Positions 7,294 through 14,864 of a stretch of DNA of 15,059 bases are shown here, one piece after another (the stretch's first letter is position 1; each line of letters opens with the position of its first letter). The notes beneath the pieces are model-generated. The model did no database searches, had not been told where the DNA came from, and worked only from the letters and a program-made list of their open reading frames with translations. The stretch spans positions 1-15,059 of the forward strand of contig CAKSSZ010000016.1 in the NCBI GenBank assembly GCA_934489915.1, read 5' to 3'. Made by a program: the position numbers and the translations under genes. This DNA comes from an uncultured Clostridia bacterium. Lineage in GTDB: Bacteria; Bacillota; Clostridia; HGM11514.

Positions 7294-8153
7294 TCTCCGC
7301 TCGCCCTCCTATACAGCCGGCGGCCAATCAGCTTCGCCAGCAAATTCATTCCCAGCACCAATATCAGCAGCACAAAAGCAATCCCGAACGCTACCTTGTA
7401 TTCCCCCTTGGACATGCTCAGATATAGCTGTACCGTCAGGGTTCCGCCGGATTCAAACAGCTTGGAAAACAGCCCCCTGGGCAGAAAGTATCCGCTTCCG
7501 GCTGTGAACAGCAGCGCTGCCGACTCTCCGATCATTCTGCCCACTGCCAAAATAACGCCGGTCACAATCCCCGGCATTGCCGTAGGCAGCAGCACCGTTC
7601 GGATCATATGCCACCGCTCTGCGCCCAAGCCCAATGCGCCTTGCCGATAGCTGTCAGGCACGGTTTTTAACGCCTCCTGAGTACTGCGGGTAATAAGCGG
7701 CAAGGTCATAAGCGTCATGGTAAAGGCACCGGTTAAAATGGAATACCCCAACCATTTGCCGAAAAACAACATTCCAAACAGCCCGAATATAATGGACGGG
7801 ATTCCCGCCAAGATCTCAGTGGTAAACACAATTAACCGTACCAGACGGCCGCCCTTTGCATACTCATTCAAATACACCGCCGACCCAACGCCGATGGGGG
7901 TGGCAAGCAGCAAGGTAATCACAATCAAATAGAGGGTATTTACCAAATTTCCTGCAATTCCCACTGTGCCGGAAAGGGCGCTGGTCACGCCGGTGAGGAA
8001 GGACCAGCTGATCTGTCCCACTCCCCGGGCTGCCACATAGAGGATGATCCCTGCCGAAAGCAGCACCACCGCCAACGCAGACAGGAAAATCAAGCAATAC
8101 AGCAGCTTTTCGCCCGGGCGCATCCGCCGCCCTACTACCGTCGTTTTATCCAT
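7290..8153 (-). CDS. pstA: Phosphate ABC transporter permease PstA
   Basis: One of the two membrane subunits of the phosphate importer. The 287 residues contain about six hydrophobic segments, the first around residues 17-42. The permease coupling loop is visible (ALKTVPDSYRQGALGLGA, then PTAMPGIVTGVILAVGR and MIGESAALLFTAG), as is the ILAGIPSIIFGLFGMLFF segment shared by Pst permeases. GGAGGGAGAGG lies just upstream of the ATG at 8153. The first 8 bases overlap the end of pstC, and the end overlaps pstB by 4 bases, so the three genes are probably translationally coupled. Confidence 0.95.
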   Translation of the reverse strand: MDKTTVVGRRMRPGEKLLYCLIFLSALAVVLLSAGIILYVAARGVGQISWSFLTGVTSALSGTVGIAGNLVNTLYLIVITLLLATPIGVGSAVYLNEYAKGGRLVRLIVFTTEILAGIPSIIFGLFGMLFFGKWLGYSILTGAFTMTLMTLPLITRSTQEALKTVPDSYRQGALGLGAERWHMIRTVLLPTAMPGIVTGVILAVGRMIGESAALLFTAGSGYFLPRGLFSKLFESGGTLTVQLYLSMSKGEYKVAFGIAFVLLILVLGMNLLAKLIGRRLYRRASGE

Positions 8154-9075
8154 TTCCTCTCCCTCCTCTCCGCAGCAGTCGGTTCAATATCAGATTAATT
8201 GCCATAATAAACACAAACAGCACCAGTCCGATGGTAAACAGCACCATTCTGTGGGTATCTGCCGCATATCCCATTTCACTCACAATAGCAGTGGTTAAAA
8301 ACCGTACAGAATGGAACGGTAAAGGAAAATTGACCGCACTGCCCGAAACCAGGCTGATTGCCATAGCCTCTCCAATGGCTCTCCCGACCCCCAGCACAAC
8401 AGCAGTTATAATCCCGGATTTTGCCGCCGGCAGCTGCACCCGGAACACCGTTTGCAGCCGGGATGCCCCCACTCCTAAGGAGCCTGCCTTCAACGCAGCG
8501 GGCACCGCCTCCAAAGCAGATTGGCTCATACTGATCACTGTGGGCAAGATCATAATTGCCAGCACCAGCACAGCTGAAAGCAAGTTAGAACCGCCAGTAA
8601 ACTGGTGGGCAGGGTCATTCTTGTAAAGAGCCAGCTCCGCCCGATACATCAGCGGATTTAATATCATCAACCCCATCAACCCGTATACCACCGACGGAAT
8701 CCCCGCCAGCAGCTCAATGATAGGCTGCATGATTTTCACCACCCGCCGAGGGGCAAGCTCCGCCAGAAATACCGCCGCCAGTACGCCGATAGGTACGCCG
8801 ATGATCAGCGCCATCGCCGTGCCGACCAGCGAAGTTAAGATGATATATAAAATGCCGTAGGACGGCTCCGCCGCCGTGGGTGCCCAATGGGTGGAAAACA
8901 ATATTTCCTTCACCCCTACCTGCGCCAGTGCAGGCAGTCCGTTGGCAATCATGTAAACCGTAATAGAAAGAACAGCTGCAATTGCGGTCACTCCGCACAA
9001 GGCAAAAACGGCATGAGCCAGCAACTCTGCCGGCGCTTTTGCCTTGCGCCCTCCCTGAATTGATAAACGGCTCAT
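8146..9075 (-). CDS. pstC: Phosphate ABC transporter permease PstC
   Basis: The partner of PstA in the membrane pore. The 309 residues include about six membrane segments, the first around 20-45. Family motifs are LLAGIPSVVYGLMGLMIL, a coupling loop ALEAVPAALKAGSLGVGASR, and VVLGVGRAIGEAMAISLVSG. The ATG at 9075 follows AAAGGAGG by 7 bases and begins 16 bases after the pstS stop; the end overlaps pstA by 8 bases. Order (pstS, then pstC, then pstA) separates it from PstA, with which it shares fold and sequence. Confidence 0.95.
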   Translation of the reverse strand: MSRLSIQGGRKAKAPAELLAHAVFALCGVTAIAAVLSITVYMIANGLPALAQVGVKEILFSTHWAPTAAEPSYGILYIILTSLVGTAMALIIGVPIGVLAAVFLAELAPRRVVKIMQPIIELLAGIPSVVYGLMGLMILNPLMYRAELALYKNDPAHQFTGGSNLLSAVLVLAIMILPTVISMSQSALEAVPAALKAGSLGVGASRLQTVFRVQLPAAKSGIITAVVLGVGRAIGEAMAISLVSGSAVNFPLPFHSVRFLTTAIVSEMGYAADTHRMVLFTIGLVLFVFIMAINLILNRLLRRGGRGNG

Positions 9076-9091
9076 GTCGTTTCCTCCTTTG

Positions 9092-9949
9092 TTATTTTGC
9101 TGAGATTAAGCCAACCTTTGCAATCATTTCCTGACCGGCAGGAGAATTGATATAATCAAACCATCCCTGCACCAATTCGTTCTGCTGTACAATGTCGCCC
9201 TTGGTTGCCATTACGAAAGGACGGGACAGGAAATAGGTACCTGCTTTGATATTTTCCTCAGTGGGAGTCACATCATCCAGCTTCAGAGCGGTCACCGTGT
9301 CATCCAGCACATCCAGAGAAACATATCCGATGGCGCCGGGGGTAGACGCTACCTTTGCCAGCACCGCACCGGTAGAATCCAGTTCGTTTGCATAAGCACA
9401 CTGATCCTTCAGCTCTAACAGCTCTTCAAAAGCGTCCCGCGTACCGGAACCGGCTTCACGGCCAACTACTACAATGGCTGCGTCCTTTCCGCCAACCTCA
9501 CTCCAGTTTTTCAATTCGCCGGTATAAATTTTCTTCAACGCATCCTTACTGATTCCCGTTACGTTTTCCTCTTTGTTAGCAATGACTGCAATCCCGTCGA
9601 TGGCAACCACATTTTCTACCGCTCCTGCGCTCGTTTCGCTTTCCTTCAGCTCACGGGAAGCATTTCCGATATCGCAGCTGCCCTTTAACAGGGATTCAAT
9701 TCCTGCGGAAGAACCGACAAATTCCGCCGTTACCGTAACGCCTCTGTTTTCTGCCATAAATCCTTCACTTAATGCGTTTGCCAATTTTTCCATTGAGGTG
9801 CTGCCTGCCATAGAGAGAGATCCGCTCAGCTCCTGCTTGGGGGCTTCGGTGGCCTCTGTGTCTCCTCCGTTTTCGCCGCAGCCGGTCAAAGCCGCTGCCA
9901 TCATCACCAAGCTACATCCCAATGCCATCCATTTTTTGTTTTCTTTCAT
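9092..9949 (-). CDS. pstS: Phosphate-binding lipoprotein PstS
   Basis: The solute-binding protein that delivers inorganic phosphate to PstC-PstA on the outer face of the membrane. The 285 residues start with a lipoprotein signal peptide ending in lipobox L21-T-G-C24, so the mature protein should be lipid-anchored at Cys24, followed by an acidic linker rich in Glu, Thr and Ala. Phosphate-contacting loops typical of PstS are present: AGSTSM (48-53), GSSAG (79-83) and REAGSGTRDAF (164-174). The start at 9949 is preferred over an in-frame ATG at 9967 because AAAGGAAG is 7 bases upstream of 9949 and the signal peptide then begins properly with MKENKK. First gene of the operon, divergent from the FAD-dependent dehydrogenase gene. 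Confidence 0.95.
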   Translation of the reverse strand: MKENKKWMALGCSLVMMAAALTGCGENGGDTEATEAPKQELSGSLSMAGSTSMEKLANALSEGFMAENRGVTVTAEFVGSSAGIESLLKGSCDIGNASRELKESETSAGAVENVVAIDGIAVIANKEENVTGISKDALKKIYTGELKNWSEVGGKDAAIVVVGREAGSGTRDAFEELLELKDQCAYANELDSTGAVLAKVASTPGAIGYVSLDVLDDTVTALKLDDVTPTEENIKAGTYFLSRPFVMATKGDIVQQNELVQGWFDYINSPAGQEMIAKVGLISAK

Positions 9950-10001
9950 CCTACATCTTCCTTTCATTCATATAGTTTATAATTCTATTATCCTTCCGTC
10001 C

Positions 10002-10041
10002 TGTAAAAAACAAAAGCGTTATTCTGTTAAATCCATGTAAA
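10002..10041 (-). promoter_or_regulatory. Putative Pho box of the pst operon
   Basis: On the minus strand, TTTACA (10041-10036) and TTAACA (10030-10025) are exactly 11 bases apart, the phasing and sequence (TTHACA-like) of PhoP boxes described in Bacillus. A third TTTACA lies at 10007-10002, 23 bases further downstream. No good -35 box is seen for pstS, as expected if a response regulator activates it. The match is by eye only. Confidence 0.45.
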
Positions 10042-10050
10042 GCTTTTACA
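10036..10050. promoter_or_regulatory. TGTAAA-GCT-TTTACA dyad beside the FAD-dehydrogenase promoter
   Basis: A perfect 6-bp inverted repeat with a 3-base centre. The left arm is the first Pho-box hexamer of pstS; the right arm ends one base before the -35 box of the opposite promoter. A protein bound here could influence both genes. Confidence 0.4.
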
Positions 10051-10051
10051 G

Positions 10052-10080
10052 TTGACAAAACTCTTGTTTTAAGATATAAT
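10052..10080 (+). promoter_or_regulatory. Perfect sigma-A promoter of the FAD-dependent dehydrogenase gene
   Basis: TTGACA (10052-10057) and TATAAT (10075-10080) are 17 bases apart. Predicted start of transcription is near 10087, about 30 bases before the TTG start codon. Confidence 0.85.
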
Positions 10081-10116
10081 AAAGAGGGAGAAACCTGGGA
10101 AGGAAGTGCATTTGAA

Positions 10117-11523
10117 TTGTACGATTTAATTATTATCGGCGCCGGCCCCGCCGGAATATTTACTGCGCTGGAGCTATTGCGCTCCCCCGTCAGCCGGCGT
10201 ATCCTGATCATAGAAAAAGGCGCCCCCATTGAGGCGCGCCGCTGCCCTAAAGCCATCACGCACAAATGTGTAAACTGTAAGCCCTATTGTCATATTACCA
10301 CGGGGTTTTCCGGCGCAGGGGCATTTTCGGACGGTAAGCTTTCCTTGAGTTATGAAGTGGGCGGCGACCTGCCCAGCCTGATCGGGGAAGAAGAGGCACA
10401 GGAGCTGATTCGTTACACAGACCGGATTTATCTGGAATTCGGAGCCGACAGTCATATTGAAGGCCTAAGCAATTCGGAAGAAGTCAAAGAAATCCGCCGC
10501 CGTGCTATTTCAGCCGGCTTAAAGCTGGTAGACTGCCCCATCCGCCATATGGGAACGGAAAAAGCGCAGGAGCTGTACCAGTCTATTCAAAACCATCTGA
10601 TTGCCCACGGGGTTGAACTGATGTTTGGTTGGGAATGCACTGATCTGATCCTGCAAGACAGCGTATGCCGGGGAGTGCGGATTACCAACGGGAAAGACGA
10701 AAAGGAGCTGCTGTCCCGTCGCACAGTAGTTGCCACCGGCCGCCGGGGCGCAGATTGGCTGGAAAAGCTATGTGCAGAGCATCAAATTGCTCACCAGCCC
10801 GGCACGGTAGATATCGGCGTACGGGTGGAAGTCCGCAGTGAAATTATGGAACGGGTCAACCAAACCCTATATGAATCCAAGCTGATCGGCTACCCGGCTC
10901 CCTTCCGGAACAAAGTACGTACCTTCTGCCAAAACCCCGGCGGTTTTGTGAGCCAGGAGAATTACGATAACGAGTTGGCAGTGGTAAACGGTCATTCCTA
11001 TAAGGAATTGAAATCGGAAAATACCAACTTAGCCATTTTGTGCTCTCATAATTTTTGTGAGCCGTTTAACGAGCCAATTGCCTATGCGCAAAAGGTCGGA
11101 GAATTGACCAACATGCTGGGAGCAGGTAAAATTTTAGTGCAGCGGTTCGGGGATATCCTGACCGGGAAACGCACCTGGCAAAAAGAACTGAGCCATTCTA
11201 ACCTGAAGCCAACCCTGCCGGACGCAGTTGCCGGGGACATCACCTCGGCTATGCCCTACCGTGCCATGACCAATATTATTGAATTCATAAAAATGATGGA
11301 TCAGGTTGTACCCGGCTTTGCGTCATACGAAACACTGCTTTACTCCCCGGAGCTGAAATTTTACAGCAATCGGGTCAAAATGGACGCTCATTTGCATACT
11401 AATATTATAGGACTGCACTGCTTAGGGGATTCCAGCGGATGGACCCGCGGATTGATGATGGCATCCGTTATGGGCGTTCGGATGGGGCAGGAAATTGCAA
11501 AGGAAGAAGCTGCTTCCTGCTGA
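10117..11523 (+). CDS. FAD-dependent dehydrogenase, COG2509 type, TTG start
   Basis: The 468 residues begin with a Rossmann fold, DLIIIGAGPAGIFTALEL (residues 3-20; GxGxxG at 8-13), with IIEKG at the strand-2 end, and close with a second FAD contact, GLHCLGDSSGWTRGLMMASVMG. The GFSGAGAFSDGKL segment is typical of COG2509 uncharacterised FAD-dependent dehydrogenases. Four cysteines cluster just before it (Cys43, 51, 54, 58). The start is TTG at 10117, since the Rossmann strand begins there and no in-frame ATG or GTG is close; AAGGAAG lies 10 bases upstream, a little far. The substrate is unknown for the family. The next gene follows after 57 bases with no terminator, so co-transcription is likely. 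Confidence 0.85.
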   Translation: MYDLIIIGAGPAGIFTALELLRSPVSRRILIIEKGAPIEARRCPKAITHKCVNCKPYCHITTGFSGAGAFSDGKLSLSYEVGGDLPSLIGEEEAQELIRYTDRIYLEFGADSHIEGLSNSEEVKEIRRRAISAGLKLVDCPIRHMGTEKAQELYQSIQNHLIAHGVELMFGWECTDLILQDSVCRGVRITNGKDEKELLSRRTVVATGRRGADWLEKLCAEHQIAHQPGTVDIGVRVEVRSEIMERVNQTLYESKLIGYPAPFRNKVRTFCQNPGGFVSQENYDNELAVVNGHSYKELKSENTNLAILCSHNFCEPFNEPIAYAQKVGELTNMLGAGKILVQRFGDILTGKRTWQKELSHSNLKPTLPDAVAGDITSAMPYRAMTNIIEFIKMMDQVVPGFASYETLLYSPELKFYSNRVKMDAHLHTNIIGLHCLGDSSGWTRGLMMASVMGVRMGQEIAKEEAASC

Positions 11524-11580
11524 TCAGAGATTTTGATTACACCTCGTGCCGACGCAGGCGGCGGAAAGGGGATTGATTTT

Positions 11581-12690
11581 ATGAAAAAACAACTTTTATT
11601 ATCTTTTGGGCTGGCAGCAACCATGGTGATTGCCGCCGTGCCGATTTCCTGGGCGGAAGATACGCCCCCAACGGTTACACCAAGTACGGCACCCGTTGTA
11701 ACGCCAAGCGAGGCTCCTGCTGTAACGCCAAGTGAGGCTCCCGATGTAACGCCAAGCGAAGCTCCCGCTGTAACGCCAAGTGAGGCTCCCGCTGTAACGC
11801 CAAGCGAAGCTCCCGCTGTAACGCCAAGTGAGGCTCCTGCTGTAACGACGCCCAGTCCAAAACCCGGCGCTGCTTACGCCATTACTTATGTCTTGCGGGG
11901 CGGTGTTCTGGAACCGGGCGCACCTCTCAGTCATATTGTCGGAACCACTACCCCCTTAGGGCTTGCATCCCGCCCCGGCTGGGCGTTCGGCGGCTGGTAT
12001 TTGGACAGCAAGCTGACCAAACCGGTCACGGTTCTGACCGATTTCAACTGCACCGGAGATATCAAGCTATACGCCCAATGGAAAAGCAAGCGTGCCACTC
12101 GGCGTTACACCATTCACTTTGACTCAACCGGCGGCAGCACAGTCGCCCCTATCCGGGTGAAGCGTTACGATGTGGTAGCAAAGCCGGAGGATCCCACACG
12201 GGACGGATACTTGTTTGAAGGCTGGTATCTGGATCAGGATTGCCGGCAAAAATTTGTTTTTTACCGGCACCCCACTCAGGATCTGACTCTGTATGCCGGC
12301 TGGCGGGAAGCGCCCAACACCGATCAAATGGTAATGACCATCGGGGAAACACAGATGTATGTATTCGGTCAGTGGAAAACGTCTGACGTTGCCCCTTTGC
12401 AGGTCAATGACCGCACCATGCTCCCCATCCGCATCATTGCAGAGGGATTGGGTGCAACAGTCACTTGGAATGAGGAACGCCAGGAGGTCACCGTACACCG
12501 GGACAGCAATCTCCTGATCATTCCTATCGGTTCTGCAAAAGTATGGCTCAACGGGCAGCCGTTCAAAACCGACTCCCCCGCCTTCACGTCAGAGGATCGA
12601 ACCTTCCTCCCCGCCCGACTGGTCGCAGAGGGCTTGGGCGCAAAGGTTTCCTGGAATGAAGCACGGCAGGAAATCACCATTACAAAATAA
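11581..12690 (+). CDS. Secreted protein with VTPSEAPA repeats, two InlB-type repeats and a stalk domain
   Basis: The 369 residues begin with a signal peptide (MKKQLLLSFGLAATMVIAAV, likely cut after ISWA at residue 25). A Pro/Thr/Ser/Glu-rich spacer (32-87) has seven 8-residue units based on VTPSEAPA. Two InlB B-repeat/Listeria-Bacteroides (Flg_new-type) modules follow, at about 98-168 and 175-242, each with the G-W-Y-L-D core and ending in L-Y-A-x-W. The last 120 residues are a copper-amine-oxidase N-terminal-type stalk domain with two copies of the pattern R-T-x-L-P-x-R-x-x-A-E-G-L-G-A, x-V-x-W-N. There is no sortase motif or membrane anchor. It is probably an extracellular or wall-associated structural or binding protein. 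The start at 11581 follows AAAGGGG and begins the signal peptide; an upstream in-frame TTG at 11533 lacks support. Confidence 0.87.
   Translation: MKKQLLLSFGLAATMVIAAVPISWAEDTPPTVTPSTAPVVTPSEAPAVTPSEAPDVTPSEAPAVTPSEAPAVTPSEAPAVTPSEAPAVTTPSPKPGAAYAITYVLRGGVLEPGAPLSHIVGTTTPLGLASRPGWAFGGWYLDSKLTKPVTVLTDFNCTGDIKLYAQWKSKRATRRYTIHFDSTGGSTVAPIRVKRYDVVAKPEDPTRDGYLFEGWYLDQDCRQKFVFYRHPTQDLTLYAGWREAPNTDQMVMTIGETQMYVFGQWKTSDVAPLQVNDRTMLPIRIIAEGLGATVTWNEERQEVTVHRDSNLLIIPIGSAKVWLNGQPFKTDSPAFTSEDRTFLPARLVAEGLGAKVSWNEARQEITITK
11674..11841 (+). repeat. Seven 24-base tandem units encoding VTPSEAPA
   Basis: The units run in register without gaps. The first (VTPSTAPV) is the most diverged. Silent differences alternate: units 2, 4 and 6 have AGC for Ser and units 3, 5 and 7 have AGT; units 4-5 and 6-7 differ by a single base, pointing to duplication of a 48-base pair of units. 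Confidence 0.95.
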
Positions 12691-12865
12691 TCGCATTGGA
12701 CACTTGTCCGGAAAAATCAGGGATCAGGGCGGTTCTGCCTTTCATGCTTACACATTGCAGCAGCAGCGTTTCACCGGGCAATCCAAGGTATTGATAAAGC
12801 AAACGTCTAACGCAAGGCAAGCTGCTGCGCCGCACCCTTTTTCCTACAGTATATTCTCATGAATC
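12691..12865. other. Intergenic stretch without a recognised gene
   Basis: These 175 bases lie between the secreted-protein stop and the shared terminator. No ribosome binding site with a plausible reading frame, RNA motif or repeat was recognised on either strand. Confidence 0.5.
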
Positions 12866-12910
12866 AAAAACGCTCCGCAAATGCAATTTGCATTTGCGGA
12901 GCGTTTTTTT
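12866..12910. terminator. Strong bidirectional terminator between secreted-protein and symporter genes
   Basis: A 19-bp perfect stem (12866-12884 and 12890-12908) encloses a 5-base loop AATTT and begins and ends in A and T runs, so it works for both convergent transcripts. Confidence 0.93.
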
Positions 12911-12923
12911 AACACATCACATT

Positions 12924-14342
12924 CTAAACATTAATTTTTTGGATAAATGCTTTGGTTTCTGCCGCAACTACGCCGCTCAAGGAGAACAGAGCAATCAGGT
13001 TGGGGAACGCCATCAGTGCATTTACGATATCCGCCAGCGTCCAAACAAAAGACACCTGCAGATAAGGACCTACAAAAACAGCTGCAATATATAAAACACG
13101 GTAGATCATAATCACTGTCTGCTTATTGCCAACCAAATACTGCAAGCATTTTTCGGAATAATAATCCCAGCCCAAAATAGTAGTAAAGGCAAAGAACACC
13201 AAGCTGATCATCAGCAGAAAAGCACATACATCATTGGAGAAAGGCAGCCCCACCTGGAAAGCGTGTGTGGTAACCGCAACTCCCTTCAAGGTACCGTTCA
13301 TAGCCGGCTCATATGCACCTGTCAAAACAATTGCCAAACCGGTCATCGTACAAATAATAATGGTATCAAAGAAGGTACCTGTCATGCAAACCAAACCCTG
13401 TCTTGCCGGTTCTTTTGTCTTAGCTGCTGCCGCTGCAATCGGGGCGGAACCAATCCCTGCTTCATTTGAGAAAATACCTCTTGCAATCCCTTTTTGCATT
13501 GCCATTTTCATGGTTACGCCGACCCCGGCACCAAACACCGCCTGCGGGCAAAATGCGCTTTTGACGACCAATACAATTGCCGCCGGAACCTTGGTAATAT
13601 TACCGAAAATCAGCAACAAGCCGCACAGAACATACAGCACCGCCATAAAGGGTACTACAATTTCAGATACCTTAGCAATTCTTTTAATCCCGCCGATGAT
13701 GACCAAAGCCGCAAACAGGGTCACAATCACACCGGACACAACCGTAGGCCAAGCATAATCCATACCGCCCAGCCGGAATGCAAACATCGCCTGATCCGGA
13801 TCAAAGAAATTCTGCACCGCAGCAGTGATTCCGTTAATCTGGGTCATGGTTCCGATGCCCAGGATACCAACCAGCATTCCAAAGATTGCAAAAATCTTGG
13901 CAAGCCATTTCCAATTAGCGCCCATTCCCTTCTCGATATAATAGAAGGGCCCGCCCAATACTTTACCGTTCTCATCAATCTCTCTATATTTCACCGCCAA
14001 TAAACCTTCGGCATACTTGGTTGCCATTCCTAAGAAAGCGGCAAATTCCATCCAGAACAATGCTCCCGGACCGCCGGCTGCAATTGCTGTTGCTACACCG
14101 ACAATATTACCGGTACCGATGGTCGCAGAAAGCGCTGTACAAAGAGCGCCAAAGCTGGTGACATCCCCTTCGCCGTCTTCCTCATTTTTCAGCATATACC
14201 GCAGCGCCTTCGGCAAATGCTTTACCTGTATAAACCCGGTCCGAATGGTCAGCAGAAGACCGACTGCCAAAATCAGGACAATCAGCGGAATCCCCCATAC
14301 CCAATCGTCGATCACGGCCAATACATCATTGAATGCTTTCAT
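12924..14342 (-). CDS. Alanine/glycine:cation symporter, AGCS family
   Basis: An integral membrane carrier that imports alanine or glycine with Na+ or H+. The 472 residues contain about ten hydrophobic segments, starting with IPLIVLILAVGLLLTIRTGF. Family signatures are GALCTALSATIGTGNIVGVATAI, PGALFWMEFAAFLGMATKYAEG (the AGCS signature region) and FSNEAGIGSAPIAAAAAKT. The start at 14342 is preferred over an ATG at 14348 because GGGGAGG is 6 bases upstream of 14342 but directly abuts 14348. The gene is read through a glycine riboswitch, which argues that glycine is a substrate. Single-gene unit ending at the hairpin at 12866-12910. Confidence 0.95.
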   Translation of the reverse strand: MKAFNDVLAVIDDWVWGIPLIVLILAVGLLLTIRTGFIQVKHLPKALRYMLKNEEDGEGDVTSFGALCTALSATIGTGNIVGVATAIAAGGPGALFWMEFAAFLGMATKYAEGLLAVKYREIDENGKVLGGPFYYIEKGMGANWKWLAKIFAIFGMLVGILGIGTMTQINGITAAVQNFFDPDQAMFAFRLGGMDYAWPTVVSGVIVTLFAALVIIGGIKRIAKVSEIVVPFMAVLYVLCGLLLIFGNITKVPAAIVLVVKSAFCPQAVFGAGVGVTMKMAMQKGIARGIFSNEAGIGSAPIAAAAAKTKEPARQGLVCMTGTFFDTIIICTMTGLAIVLTGAYEPAMNGTLKGVAVTTHAFQVGLPFSNDVCAFLLMISLVFFAFTTILGWDYYSEKCLQYLVGNKQTVIMIYRVLYIAAVFVGPYLQVSFVWTLADIVNALMAFPNLIALFSLSGVVAAETKAFIQKINV

Positions 14343-14360
14343 GTACATCCTCCCCTAAAT

Positions 14361-14392
14361 AAAAAAGTTACCGACCCAAAGGCAGGTAACTT
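14361..14392 (-). terminator. Intrinsic terminator of the glycine riboswitch expression platform
   Basis: On the minus strand, AAGTTACC and GGTAACTT (14392-14385 and 14372-14365) form an 8-bp stem with a 12-base loop, followed by a T run (14366-14361 and further). It lies between aptamer and start codon, so the full transcript is made only when the stem is disrupted, giving a glycine-ON switch. Confidence 0.85.
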
Positions 14393-14411
14393 CAAAGTAA
14401 GCACAAAAATG

Positions 14412-14505
14412 GCATACCGTCTTCGTCCTTTTGCCTGAGAGTTTCAGCGCTCATGCGCCTTGCCCCTTCGGCACTCAATTGAATGAGGTTCTCCGAAGTT
14501 CCCTA
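14412..14505 (-). promoter_or_regulatory. Glycine riboswitch, single aptamer
   Basis: The minus strand carries the conserved glycine-aptamer core: GCCGAAGGGGCAAG, then a short GCGC-ATGA-GCGC stem, then ACTCTCAGGCAAAAGGAC. An outer stem pairs CTTCG (14498-14494) with CGAAG (14425-14421). Only one aptamer is present; upstream, where a tandem partner would lie, is a simple hairpin. It precedes the AGCS symporter start by about 70 bases, with an intrinsic terminator in between. Known family: glycine riboswitches regulating glycine cleavage or transport. Confidence 0.92.
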
Positions 14506-14507
14506 CA

Positions 14508-14529
14508 TTTTCAGTTATCATCCTGAAAA
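14508..14529 (-). other. Hairpin 5' of the glycine aptamer
   Basis: On the minus strand, TTTTCAG (14529-14523) and CTGAAAA (14514-14508) form a perfect 7-bp stem with an 8-base loop. It occupies the place of the missing second aptamer and may act as the helper stem seen with singlet glycine riboswitches (inference). Confidence 0.55.
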
Positions 14530-14561
14530 CTTCCACGGGTCATATGAAATTCAACTTTTAT

Positions 14562-14590
14562 ATTATATCATATATTTCGCCTTTTGTCAA
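14562..14590 (-). promoter_or_regulatory. Perfect sigma-A promoter of the riboswitch-symporter unit
   Basis: On the minus strand, TTGACA (14590-14585) and TATAAT (14567-14562) are 17 bases apart, with a TG one base before the -10. Transcription should start near 14555, giving a leader of about 210 bases that contains the riboswitch. Confidence 0.88.
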
Positions 14591-14622
14591 TTATTTTTGA
14601 CAAAAAAATTTTCAAAAAGGGA

Positions 14623-14651
14623 TTGACAAATGATCTTTTTTATGATAAACT
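14623..14651 (+). promoter_or_regulatory. Promoter of tRNA-Asn
   Basis: TTGACA (14623-14628) and TAAACT (14646-14651) are 17 bases apart; the -10 is preceded by TG (extended -10). It starts 20 bases before the tRNA. Confidence 0.65.
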
Positions 14652-14670
14652 TAATATTGTAAACTGATAT

Positions 14671-14746
14671 TCCTCAATAGCTCAGTTGGTAGAGCATGCG
14701 GCTGTTAACCGCAGGGTCGTTGGTTCGAGTCCAACTTGGGGAGCCA
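14671..14746 (+). tRNA. tRNA-Asn(GUU)
   Basis: A full 76-base cloverleaf with encoded CCA. The acceptor TCCTCAA pairs with TTGGGGA. The D-arm has AGCTCAGTTGGTAGAGC. The anticodon stem TGCGG/CCGCA holds the loop CTGTTAA with anticodon GTT. The T-arm is TTGGTTCGAGTCCAA. Discriminator G then CCA at 14744-14746. Confidence 0.97.
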
Positions 14747-14752
14747 CTACGT

Positions 14753-14781
14753 CGGAGCAAAGTTCGCTTTGCTCCGTTTTT
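14753..14781 (+). terminator. Terminator of tRNA-Asn
   Basis: A 10-bp perfect stem (CGGAGCAAAG and its complement) with a TTCG tetraloop, followed by five T, begins six bases after the tRNA CCA end. Confidence 0.92.
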
Positions 14782-14864
14782 CTATGCAAAAAACTCCGCT
14801 CACTTCCTTGCTCCTCCTTTTCCGTGAAAAATCCCGCTTGCTGTGGCTATTCGGTTGCAAGCGC
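14782..14864. repeat. Direct repeat copy 1 (83 bases) behind tRNA-Asn
   Basis: This segment, from CTATGCAAAAAA to GCAAGCGC, recurs at 14975-15059. The only difference is six rather than eight A in the A run. It contains CGCTTGC/GCAAGCG (14835-14841, 14857-14863), a 7-bp inverted repeat. No credible protein is encoded. Confidence 0.93.

Noticed and set aside
11674..11841. Possible CRISPR array
   Set aside because: The repeats are 24 bases with no spacers and stay in the reading frame of a protein; no cas genes are present.
11599..11934. Minus-strand open frame opposite the secreted-protein repeats
   Set aside because: Its repetitive WRYSGS-like product is the reverse reading of the VTPSEAPA repeats; it has no ribosome binding site, and the plus-strand frame has a signal peptide and known domains.
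12656..12862. Small plus-strand open frame after the secreted protein
   Set aside because: It starts inside the end of the secreted-protein gene in another frame, with no ribosome binding site and no recognisable domain.
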